22,523 nt of DNA from CAG-791 sp963596015 (GCA_963596015.1 CAVBJS010000045.1:1-22523); one strand, 5' to 3'. Positions 8,273 to 15,094 are shown, numbered from the stretch's first letter. Made by a program: numbers and translations. Notes: generated from the sequence alone by a model not told the origin.

Positions 8273-8450
8273 GTTCTACCCTTCCAAACCGCAGCTTGCT
8301 GCGGTTACGTGAGGAGAATTTCGCGCAGGCGAATTCTCCGATGCGATCCGCATTGATGTCGTGAACGACATCAATGCAGTTATAAAGAAATGCCATCAGG
8401 CATTTCTGTAAACTTTTTACCTTCCCAAACCGCAGCTTGCCTGCGGCTTC
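8273..8450. repeat. Cluster of stacked palindromic repeats inside the operon
   Basis: The 181-base gap between the FAD enzyme and GT2 genes is almost all hairpin. From left to right: AACCGCAGC-TT-GCTGCGGTT (8287-8306), GGAGAATT...AATTCTCC (8313-8339), GCATTGATGTCGT-GA-ACGACATCAATGC (8350-8377, perfect 13-base stem), AGAAATGCC-ATCA-GGCATTTCT (8386-8407, perfect 9-base stem), then a second copy of the first unit, ACCGCAGCTTGCCTGCGG (8429-8446). The outer two units together with their flank (ACCTTCC/ACCCTTCC) form a direct repeat. From memory, such blocks are dispersed in Lachnospiraceae genomes and give spurious ORFs. No T-run follows any stem on the operon strand, so they are probably not simple terminators. 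Confidence 0.85.
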
Positions 8451-8452
8451 GT

Positions 8453-9592
8453 TTATATCAAATATTCGTCCAGATCATACACCGTATTGATCTTTCCCGA
8501 CAGCACACTGACCATGCGGGGCCGGTCATGATTGATGCGGATGGCCGTAGGTCTGGAATCATCTACCTCGGAAGCCTTCAGGATCGGCTTCATGGAAAAA
8601 AGGGATCTTTCATACGCAAAGGTATATTCCGGCTTCATATATTTCCGGGCAAGATGCTCCATATAGGGCCATGCGCTCTCCGGTTTATGGGGGCAGCTGC
8701 TGCAATTCTCCAGCTGCGCCGGAGAGCAGCTCGTCCCCTTCTGACATGCAAAGGTGGGCAGCGTCTCATAACTGGTCATATGGGGCGTAAAGGCCACCGC
8801 CGTCAGGGAGTGAAACCCTGTCTTGCCAAAGGGCATAATGGAAAAGAAGGGACCATCCATCACTGTCAGTCCAATGTTTTTAAGGTGATCACCGGGCCTG
8901 GTCAGGATGATCTCACACAGCTCATACTTAATATCAAACAAACGCTTCTCTTCGTCGGTAAGTCCCTGCACCTTCTGCAGGATCTGATTGGTGCTGGCGT
9001 AGGTGGCATTCAGCAGGAAAGGTGCCCTGAAACACTGCCCATCCTCCAGCGTCACCTCAAAATCCTCTTCCCCGCATTCTATTCTCTGTATTCTGGCACC
9101 GTACAAGATCTCCACGTTCGGTTTCGCCGCCAATGCCTGCAGGAAATAATCCCGCAGCATGGCTGCGTCATAGGTATATTCCTGGGTCAGAAAAGCCCCG
9201 TCGCACATATCCTTCCGGAAAAAAGCCGGTGCTGCCATTTCCTCGCACTGTATCCCTGCCGCCCGGCAAAAGGACACGAACTGCTCCGCATCGGTCCAGG
9301 AAAAGTTGCGGCTGGTGGCATAAATCTGCTGAAAGGATTTCTCGATACAAAAATCAAAATCCTGACAGAAGCGCCGGAAATATCCTGCAGACTTCATGGC
9401 GGTGGTCAGACTGCGGGGATAGTGATATCCCATATGTACTCTCGCCTGATTGATATAGGTAGCCCGGCCAAAAGGCGCCCGGTCCCATTCCAGCACAACT
9501 ACATTCTGTCCTCTGTCCGCACAGAACTTCGCCGCATACAGGCCATAAAGCCCCGCCCCGATTATGATTTTGTCAGGCGTTACTTTGCTCAC
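8453..9592 (-). CDS. FAD-dependent oxidoreductase (DAO-like) of a glycan operon, with Cys4 insert
   Basis: This 379-residue flavoprotein has the N-terminal dinucleotide-binding motif KIIIGAGLYGLYAA (Gly12, Gly14, Gly17) and an acidic end of the second strand (VVVLEWD). It continues with ATYINQARVHMGYHYPRS (44-61), a signature I associate with a DAO-type branch found in surface-polysaccharide loci. It would oxidise a C-N or C-O bond using FAD; the substrate is unknown. Oddly, residues 283-300 hold four cysteines (C-x5-C-x7-C-x2-C) in a polar insert that could bind zinc or an iron-sulfur cluster. The start is GTG at 9592, overlapping the TGA of the upstream DUF6056-like gene by four bases, with AGGGAG upstream in the coding end of that gene. 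It is not a UDP-galactopyranose mutase as far as I can see. Confidence 0.82.
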   Translation of the reverse strand: MSKVTPDKIIIGAGLYGLYAAKFCADRGQNVVVLEWDRAPFGRATYINQARVHMGYHYPRSLTTAMKSAGYFRRFCQDFDFCIEKSFQQIYATSRNFSWTDAEQFVSFCRAAGIQCEEMAAPAFFRKDMCDGAFLTQEYTYDAAMLRDYFLQALAAKPNVEILYGARIQRIECGEEDFEVTLEDGQCFRAPFLLNATYASTNQILQKVQGLTDEEKRLFDIKYELCEIILTRPGDHLKNIGLTVMDGPFFSIMPFGKTGFHSLTAVAFTPHMTSYETLPTFACQKGTSCSPAQLENCSSCPHKPESAWPYMEHLARKYMKPEYTFAYERSLFSMKPILKASEVDDSRPTAIRINHDRPRMVSVLSGKINTVYDLDEYLI

Positions 9593-11088
9593 TCCTGCTC
9601 TCCCTTATTCTGATCGTCACTTTGACCTTCTTTTGCTTCTTCTCCGCTCTGCAATGCTTCCCATTCCTCCCGGGGCACCGCACGAATACTTGCTACGCCA
9701 AAATACTCCTCGTAGGCCACGTTGGTCCAATAGCCGGGATCTTCCTGCAGGTCGCTGTTGTAGGCATCGCTGAACCGGGTCTCAAATTCCGGCCGCAGCT
9801 GTGCCACTGTTATCTCCTGCTCCCCGTTGGCTGCAGCCTGCTCCACCAGGGCCTGCCGCTCTGTACATTCTCTGTAGATCCTGCCCAGATTCGTGCCGTC
9901 CTTTAAGAAGGTAAACAGCAGCTGCAGCATCAGGATCAGAAGGATGCTCCAGGACGCACACCGCACCCAGATGGCGTTGGCACTGCCAAGGCCCTGCTCC
10001 GTCCTGCAGATATCCACGATACCCTGTATGCAGGCGATCAACAGAAAAATACCGGCGCCAAAGAAGGCCCTCGCCTGGGTCTCCGCCGTCATCACCAGGG
10101 CATAGGAGGTAGCCAGGAAAAGGAAGGCAAACAGGATCTGTCCGGTCATTTCTTTAAAGATCACCCGGCATCCTTTCCCCTGTCCTTTTCTTTGCATCAC
10201 ACCGATCACCATGGTCACGATCAATACGCAGAGCAAAACCTGAAAATTGGCCTGAATATTCAAGGTAAGCTTCTGAGCCCTGGCGATCATGCCCACCAGG
10301 CCGGTATGGTTTTCCTCCGCAAAGGAAGCCCGGATCGCATTGCCCGGCGCTGTCACCATGATCAGCAGTCCCAGGAGATTGCCGGCCGCTGCCGCCAGAC
10401 CTGTCGGCAGCACAACACCTTTCTTAACTTTCATACTGATCAGTAAAAACAGCACAAACAAAAATGCGCCGCCGGAAGTATTCTCATTACACCAGCCCGC
10501 TGCCACTCCCAGAAGGAAGAAGCCGATCATAGGCAATGCCAATGCCCGGATGGACCCTTTGCCCGCCTGCGCCTGCTTCTCATAATGGCGGCGCAGCAGT
10601 GTCATAAAGAGCAAAATGATGCAGGTACCCCACAGGTAATTGCATGCACCTGTCTCCCACAAAATGGTCTGGGAGAAATCCACAGCATAAAACCACAGAC
10701 CGGCCTGTACGAACATCCATACAAAACAGTCATAAGCCTTACGTCCCGGAATATTGTCATAGATCAGCCAGGACAGCAATACAAACATCAGGCTGTTGGC
10801 CACCTTGAACACCGGTACCGGCAGGCTTAAGAAACACCGCAGCAGAAAATGCACCACCGACCGGCCGTTCCAGGTCATGTACTGGTACTGTTCCTGCCGC
10901 AGCAGATCCCACAGCGACGTAGCCCGCCGTACCTGGGTGCCGTAGCTGTAATCATCCGTCAGCATGGGGGTCAGAAAATTAAAGAGCAGAATCATCAGAA
11001 ATGTGATAGCCGCCAATATATAAAAGCATCTTCTGCGGCGAACAGCCGCTTTGTCCTGTACTTCCTTATTCTGTACTTCCTTATTCAA
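9589..11088 (-). CDS. DUF6056-like polytopic membrane protein (first gene of surface-glycan operon)
   Basis: This 499-residue protein has a first membrane segment at about 22-40, then LTDDYSYG (43-50) and WNGRSVVHFLLRCF (73-86). DDYS plus W-x-GR after the first membrane segment is the DUF6056 pattern. About ten more hydrophobic segments follow, and a soluble tail ends in a very acidic, Glu/Gln-rich stretch. It is probably a membrane sugar transferase or a protein of similar fold; function is not established for the family. The start is TTG (11086-11088) preceded by GAGGAATAGGA; the first eleven residues contain a DNA-level duplication (NKEVQ twice), so the true start could differ slightly. 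It is the first gene of the operon, overlaps the FAD enzyme gene by four bases, and is preceded by a promoter within a dyad at 11213-11252. Confidence 0.72.
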   Translation of the reverse strand: MNKEVQNKEVQDKAAVRRRRCFYILAAITFLMILLFNFLTPMLTDDYSYGTQVRRATSLWDLLRQEQYQYMTWNGRSVVHFLLRCFLSLPVPVFKVANSLMFVLLSWLIYDNIPGRKAYDCFVWMFVQAGLWFYAVDFSQTILWETGACNYLWGTCIILLFMTLLRRHYEKQAQAGKGSIRALALPMIGFFLLGVAAGWCNENTSGGAFLFVLFLLISMKVKKGVVLPTGLAAAAGNLLGLLIMVTAPGNAIRASFAEENHTGLVGMIARAQKLTLNIQANFQVLLCVLIVTMVIGVMQRKGQGKGCRVIFKEMTGQILFAFLFLATSYALVMTAETQARAFFGAGIFLLIACIQGIVDICRTEQGLGSANAIWVRCASWSILLILMLQLLFTFLKDGTNLGRIYRECTERQALVEQAAANGEQEITVAQLRPEFETRFSDAYNSDLQEDPGYWTNVAYEEYFGVASIRAVPREEWEALQSGEEAKEGQSDDQNKGEQE

Positions 11089-11212
11089 ATCCTATTCCTC
11101 ATTTTCCAGACAGCTGCCGTGGCATTGGCATTTGCGCCTGTTCCATCCTGTTTCTGACGGTCTTTCTGCATCCGTTTTTACGCTGTCTTTTTTGGCCTTT
11201 CGTTTTCAGGCA

Positions 11213-11252
11213 ATACTATGTTTACTTTAGCATTTTTCCATAGTATGCGCAA
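11213..11252 (-). promoter_or_regulatory. Candidate promoter and operator of the surface-glycan operon
   Basis: Reading the minus strand, TTGCGC (11247-11252) and TAAAGT (11224-11229) are spaced by 17 bases. An inverted repeat ATACTATG (11213-11220) and CATAGTAT (11239-11246), 18 bases apart, encloses the -10 box and touches the -35 box, as a repressor site would. The boxes match the consensus only partly. The leader to the TTG start would be about 130 bases. Confidence 0.4.
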
Positions 11253-11291
11253 TGAAAGCATGGCCTTATTTCGCTTTCCGAAGTACTGCCG

Positions 11292-11377
11292 TTACATTTC
11301 AGACGTCGGCCATGCGACGGGTTGTGGCGGAGGTATCCGGGCCCCGGGCCGCCGCCCGGCCGGCTTCTGAACTGTAA
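11292..11377. repeat. Palindromic element, copy 3 (86 bp, internally shortened)
   Basis: The ends are TTACATTTCAGA on the left and TTCTGAACTGTAA on the right. The left arm is diverged (GTCGGCCATGCGACGGG), but it keeps the internal block GGCGGAGGTATCCGGG of copy 1; the right arm carries CCGCCGCCCGGCCGGC. It looks like copy 1 with its centre deleted. It lies in the space between the surface-glycan operon and the plus-strand ATPase gene. Confidence 0.8.
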
Positions 11378-11723
11378 TATACTGTCCGGTGCCGGTCAGG
11401 CAGTAGCCAACTGCCCTACAACGCCCCTTTTTTCCTAAAATTTCTGTGCGATTTACACATTGCGGAAATCGATTTCCTTGATTACAATGACATTTCAGGA
11501 TTGTCTGACTGCAGATTTTCTGACAGGACACGTACTTACGCAAGGCATTTATGTAAAGTATTTGCGTAAGAGGGTTCTGCTGTGATTCTGCCGTCTGTAT
11601 CGGCGAAGACATACGCCGCCCATGCATCTGTCTGCTTCCTCTATATCTATCCTAGCGGAAACATGTGTGCATTCTATGTGCGGTGTCCCCTTCGTATATA
11701 GAAAATGATTCAGGAGGTTTCCC
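11378..11723 (+). promoter_or_regulatory. Upstream control region of the P-loop ATPase gene
   Basis: No gene is seen here. A weak promoter candidate is TTGCGG (11460-11465), 17 bases, TACAAT (11483-11488); its spacer contains a perfect 14-base palindrome GGAAATCGATTTCC (11464-11477). Further on, CTTACGCAA (11535-11543) and TTGCGTAAG (11562-11570) form a 9-base inverted repeat with an 18-base gap. A small hairpin GGCAGT/ACTGCC lies near 11400-11415. The ribosome site AGGAGG (11712-11717) is six bases before the ATG. Confidence 0.35.
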
Positions 11724-12356
11724 ATGGTTAAAAAGCTGATTCTCGTCACATCCCCGCCGGCTTGCGGCAAGACTTTCATCTCAAAGGCATTGGCAAAGCG
11801 CCTTCGTCATGTAGTCTATCTGGACAAGGACACCCTTATCGTGCTTTCCAAGCAGATCTTCAAGGTGGCCGATCAGCCCTATGACCGCAGCAGCCAGTTC
11901 TTTGAGGAAAACATCCGGGATTATGAATATGACTGCGTCATCGATCTGGCACTGGAAGCGCTGGAGTATGATGACATCGTGCTGATCAACGCACCCTTCA
12001 CCCAGGAGATCCGCGACATGGACTTTATCAACGGCATGCGGGCCAAGCTGGCAGAAAAGAATGCTACTCTGGCTGTGGTATGGGTAGAGACCTCTCCCGA
12101 GGTAGTGCATCAGCGCATGATCCAGCGTAACTCCGACAGAGATACCTGGAAGCTGTCCCATTGGGATGAGTATATCGCAGGCTGCAATTTCGAAGTTCCC
12201 ACCCACCTGCACCAGTCCAACGTCAAGGACGACCTGATCATCTTCCGCAATAACGACGAGGAAGAATTCGAGGAATCCATGGAGCGCTGCATCCGCATCC
12301 TCCAGGAAGGCATGGAAGAGGATGAAGTGCCTTACGGCGGAGAAGACTGGCTGTAA
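11724..12356 (+). CDS. P-loop ATPase / small-molecule-kinase-like protein
   Basis: This 210-residue cytosolic protein begins with VKKLILVTSPPACGKTFIS. SPPACGKT (10-17) is a Walker A loop of the nucleoside-kinase/AAA_33 type with an unusual PPAC lead. VYLDKDT supplies an acidic residue where such kinases bind their substrate or metal, DDIVLINAPF is a Walker-B-like strand and VVWVETSPEVVHQRMIQRNSDRD matches the lid region, with arginines, of zeta-toxin/kinase-like folds. The C terminus is acidic. It could phosphorylate a small molecule or RNA end; the substrate is unknown. The start is clear: AGGAGG six bases upstream. It is monocistronic, ending just before the 11-bp repeat array and a shared terminator, and is convergent to the decarboxylase gene. 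Confidence 0.75.
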   Translation: MVKKLILVTSPPACGKTFISKALAKRLRHVVYLDKDTLIVLSKQIFKVADQPYDRSSQFFEENIRDYEYDCVIDLALEALEYDDIVLINAPFTQEIRDMDFINGMRAKLAEKNATLAVVWVETSPEVVHQRMIQRNSDRDTWKLSHWDEYIAGCNFEVPTHLHQSNVKDDLIIFRNNDEEEFEESMERCIRILQEGMEEDEVPYGGEDWL

Positions 12357-12357
12357 A

Positions 12358-12530
12358 AGGTACTAAGCAGGTGCTTAATTGGTTCCTAATAGATATCTGA
12401 CAGGTACTTGAAAGATATTTAATAGGTATCTAACATGTACTTGAAGGATATTTAATAGGTATCTAATAGATGTCTAACAGGTACTTATCAGATACTGAAT
12501 GGTTACTTAATAGACTAATAGGCACTGAAA
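12358..12530. repeat. Tandem array of sixteen ~11-bp units
   Basis: Directly after the ATPase stop codon the sequence runs in 11-base units close to AGGTACTTAAT: 12358 AGGTACTAAGC, 12369 AGGTGCTTAAT, 12380 TGGTTCCTAAT, 12391 AGATATCTGAC, 12402 AGGTACTTGAA, 12413 AGATATTTAAT, 12424 AGGTATCTAAC, 12435 ATGTACTTGAA, 12446 GGATATTTAAT, 12457 AGGTATCTAAT, 12468 AGATGTCTAAC, 12479 AGGTACTTATC, 12490 AGATACTGAAT, 12501 GGTTACTTAAT, 12512 AGACTAAT (three bases short), 12520 AGGCACTGAAA. Units 5-7 and 8-10 also form a 33-base higher-order duplication with three differences. Stops occur in the frames, so it is not coding. It abuts the terminator. Confidence 0.85.
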
Positions 12531-12576
12531 AAGCCGCTGCAAATATCGGAATGTTTCCGGTTTTGCAACGGCTTTT
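12529..12576. terminator. Shared bidirectional rho-independent terminator
   Basis: AAAAGCCGCTGCAAA pairs with TTTTGCAACGGCTTTT around an inner CGGAA-TG-TTCCG hairpin. An A-run on the left and a T-run on the right allow termination of both the ATPase gene (+) and the decarboxylase gene (-). Confidence 0.85.
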
Positions 12577-12614
12577 CTTTATTTTATTGATTTATCCGGA
12601 TGAAAATCCTTTGC

Positions 12615-14333
12615 CTATTTACTTGTCTCTCCCAGAACCAGAATATAGGTCTCCTCTCCCTTGCGCGGTGACTGACCGGAGTGCTTTAAGGCCGTGCCTG
12701 TATGCAGACAGCTCTCCACATAGTCGGCCAGCTGCTCTGTGATCTCCTCTCCCGGCGCCGCAATGGGTACGCCCGGCGGATAGGCCCACAGGTATTCCCC
12801 GCTAACCCTGCCTATAGCCTGTCGGATGGGGATTCTGCGGCTGTCTGTCCTGGCTCTCTCTACTGCTTCTGCAATGGTGAAACGGATATTTCCCACACTC
12901 GGCAACGTCGACTTTCCATGTTCCTTATTATCGTGCACTTCTTTCTGTCGTTCTACAAAAACGTCTTTTGTCTCTCCCCGTGCATACTTATCCTCATACT
13001 CTTTTAACACACTCCGCACCTGCATGTTTTTCTCTGCATCATCCTGGGACGCATCGCCTTGGGACTCTTCCTGTATTTTCGCCTGTCTTTTCTCCTGTCT
13101 GACCACGTTAACCGACAGATTTTCCAGCACATGCAATGCTTCGGAAAGTTTCATAAGGGCGTCCGGACTGTCAGCACAGCTGGTCATGGCCAGCAGATTT
13201 TCGCCGCATCGCATTTCCAGTTCCATGTGAAAGTCCTTTTGCAGCAAGTCTTCCATCCGGGCAGCGATGCCCTTCTCATCCTTTCTCGCAAAAAGGATCT
13301 TGCTGGGATCAAACCTGTAAAAGAGGGGATGTTTATCCACAGAATCTGCGCCATGGCAAAGGATTTTCCACTTTTTCAGGTCCGCTGTACACCTATCAAA
13401 TTCCTCAAGTCTCTCCCGCCATGCGTCAAACAGTTCCTTGCCGCGTGCCCGCAAAAGGCCGGTGCAGCCATCCAGAGAAGCCATCAGCGGATAGGAGGGA
13501 GAACTGGTCTCAAATACATCCAGCTGTCGCTCTACCTCTGCCGCCTCCACGATCCGGTCAAGTCTGCCTCTGCCCACATGCAGCAACGCCGTCTGGGTCA
13601 GACTGGGCAGGGTCTTGTGGCTACTTTGGATCACCAGATCCGCACCGCAGGCCACCGCTCCCTCTCCAAAGGGATCCCCACCAAAGGGAAGCCCCAGGTG
13701 TGCCCCATGGGCCTCATCTACCACCAATGCCGCCGGAGAGGGCCGATTGTGACAGCACTTTGCGATCTCTCTGATATCCGACAATACCCCCTCGTAGGTA
13801 GGGCTGGTCAGGATCACCGCCTTAGTGGCAGGATATTGATCCAACAGTTCCTTCACCTTAGCCACCGGCACACTGCCGTAGATCCCGAAAGCCTCGTCCA
13901 TGGGGGGCGTGATCCAATGCACCCGGAGATTGCCCAGCTCAATAGCATGATAAATGGATTTATGGCAGTTGCGGGCTACGATCACCTCACTGCCCCGGGG
14001 CGCTGCCGCCCGCACCGCCGCCAGATTTCCGCAGGTACTGCCGCCCACCAGATACCAGGTCCTGTCTGCCCCGCACAGCGTCGCCGTGCGCTCCATGGCC
14101 TCCCGCAGGATTCCCTGGGCATCGTGAAGATCATCGGATCCTGCGATCTCCGTGACATCCCACGCCACCGGCAGATCCGATACCGGAGAAAGATTTCTCT
14201 TATGCCCCGGCATATGAAAGGGATATTGTCCCTTTTCCATCAAGGCCTGTAGTTCTTCCCAGAGAATGGCCTGGTGTGTGACCTGGTATGAAGAGTTCTG
14301 TTTTTCACATGTTGTCTTTGTATTGTTCTGCAT
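12615..14333 (-). CDS. Orn/Lys/Arg decarboxylase family, PLP fold I
   Basis: This 572-residue enzyme decarboxylates a basic amino acid to a polyamine precursor (cadaverine, putrescine or agmatine; which one cannot be told). Signature parts: FHMPGHKRN (39-47), EIAGSDDLHDAQG (62-74), GGSTCGNLAAVRA (97-109), HKSIYHA (124-130), VVDEAHGAHLGL (204-215, Asp206 for the PLP ring) and SSHKTLPSLTQ (237-247, Lys240 as Schiff-base lysine). The C-terminal domain (about 482-572) has AIGRVSGEYLWAYPPGVPI. About residues 411-478 are a charged, low-complexity insert that typical enzymes of about 480-490 residues lack. ATG 14333 is preferred over ATG 14378, because AGAAAG lies just upstream and homology begins only after it. 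NrdG lies upstream on the same strand, 136 bases away. Confidence 0.9.
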   Translation of the reverse strand: MQNNTKTTCEKQNSSYQVTHQAILWEELQALMEKGQYPFHMPGHKRNLSPVSDLPVAWDVTEIAGSDDLHDAQGILREAMERTATLCGADRTWYLVGGSTCGNLAAVRAAAPRGSEVIVARNCHKSIYHAIELGNLRVHWITPPMDEAFGIYGSVPVAKVKELLDQYPATKAVILTSPTYEGVLSDIREIAKCCHNRPSPAALVVDEAHGAHLGLPFGGDPFGEGAVACGADLVIQSSHKTLPSLTQTALLHVGRGRLDRIVEAAEVERQLDVFETSSPSYPLMASLDGCTGLLRARGKELFDAWRERLEEFDRCTADLKKWKILCHGADSVDKHPLFYRFDPSKILFARKDEKGIAARMEDLLQKDFHMELEMRCGENLLAMTSCADSPDALMKLSEALHVLENLSVNVVRQEKRQAKIQEESQGDASQDDAEKNMQVRSVLKEYEDKYARGETKDVFVERQKEVHDNKEHGKSTLPSVGNIRFTIAEAVERARTDSRRIPIRQAIGRVSGEYLWAYPPGVPIAAPGEEITEQLADYVESCLHTGTALKHSGQSPRKGEETYILVLGETSK

Positions 14334-14344
14334 AGTTTTCTTTC

Positions 14345-14368
14345 TATACCACAGCTTGCCTGCAGTAC
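14345..14368. repeat. Diverged copy of the GCAGGCAAGCTGCGG repeat
   Basis: ACCACAGCTTGCCTGCAG (14348-14365) differs from ACCGCAGCTTGCCTGCGG (8429-8446) at two of 18 positions. It lies 15 bases before the decarboxylase start, as the copy at 8287-8306 lies 16 bases before the GT2 start. Confidence 0.55.
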
Positions 14369-14417
14369 TATCTGCCATTCGGTCTATTTATTTCACTCAG
14401 AAATAAACAGCTGTGCG

Positions 14418-14444
14418 AAAAAATACGACATCCGTCATATTTTT
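14418..14444 (-). terminator. Possible weak terminator after nrdG
   Basis: On the minus strand AAAAATATGAC-GGAT-GTCGTATTTTT forms an imperfect stem with a T-rich end, 25 bases after the nrdG stop. The stem is AT-rich with one mismatch, so it may be leaky. Confidence 0.35.
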
Positions 14445-14469
14445 ACACCATTCCCCATTCCTGCTGCAC

Positions 14470-15006
14470 TCATCTATGAGCATTTTCCTGGTCCCATAAA
14501 ACCACATGATCCTCCCTGATGGTCCGGGGCATGTCTATAATCCGCTGGTTTGCGGAGCCCCGGAATAATAGGGTAATGTCCTTTTTATCCTCTTCAAAGC
14601 GTCCGTCCACCAACACGTCCAGCAATGCCAGGATCTTATCGGTTTCCTCCGTGTATTTGGCGCCACCGGGCACCAGGTCCTTATCCAGTGTATAACCGGT
14701 ATAAGACCAGAGACTCTTTTCCGGATACGTCTGGCGAATCCGTGTCAGGATCTGACAGACCTTAGGCTGGTTTTCCGGCTCAAAAGGCTCTCCTCCCAGC
14801 ATGGTAAAACCGGTAATATAGGAGGGTTCCATGGCTTTCAGGATCTCCTGCATCGTCTCTTCATCAAAATGCTTCCCGTAGGTAAAGTCCCAGGTCTCCG
14901 GCTGAAAACAGCCGGGACAGTGATTCCTGCAGCCGGAGACAAAAAGCGTTACCCTTACCCCCACGCCATTGGCAATGTCTGTTTTCTTGATTGCCCCATA
15001 GTTCAT
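14470..15006 (-). CDS. nrdG: Anaerobic ribonucleoside-triphosphate reductase activating protein
   Basis: This 178-residue radical-SAM activase installs the glycyl radical on the class III reductase NrdD, using S-adenosylmethionine and a [4Fe-4S] cluster. The cluster motif is GCRNHCPGC (Cys26, Cys30, Cys33, spacing C-x3-C-x2-C) within LFVSGCRNHCPGCFQPETWDF-type context. MLGGEPFEPEN (69-79) is the SAM-binding GGE motif. Length is normal. AAAGGAGG lies six bases before the ATG. nrdD is not in the window, whereas the two genes are often adjacent. A TATAAT (15086-15091, minus strand) suggests its own promoter with a poor -35 box. This gene marks the organism as able to make DNA precursors without oxygen. 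Confidence 0.93.
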   Translation of the reverse strand: MNYGAIKKTDIANGVGVRVTLFVSGCRNHCPGCFQPETWDFTYGKHFDEETMQEILKAMEPSYITGFTMLGGEPFEPENQPKVCQILTRIRQTYPEKSLWSYTGYTLDKDLVPGGAKYTEETDKILALLDVLVDGRFEEDKKDITLLFRGSANQRIIDMPRTIREDHVVLWDQENAHR

Positions 15007-15094
15007 AGTAAGCCTCCTTTCTTAGCAACCTTGCCGCGAAGAAAATCGTTCAACATCGTACATTGATCCCATTGCAGGCCGGTCCATTATATGG

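Noticed and set aside
7306..8364. 352-residue plus-strand frame opposite the GT2 gene
   Set aside because: It is the antisense shadow of a clear glycosyltransferase frame, rich in His, Gln and Ile as such shadows are.
8390..9613. 407-residue plus-strand frame opposite the FAD enzyme gene
   Set aside because: The minus strand has an unmistakable FAD-binding motif and operon overlap; the plus frame starts inside the hairpin cluster.
11292..11627. 111-residue minus-strand frame reading through element 3
   Set aside because: No ribosome site or domain, and its C-terminal third is translated repeat.
12358..12530. The 11-bp array as a CRISPR
   Set aside because: The units are contiguous with no spacers, and no cas gene is present.
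13059..14252. 397-residue plus-strand frame opposite the decarboxylase gene
   Set aside because: The minus strand carries all PLP motifs of the decarboxylase; the plus frame shows no recognisable domain.
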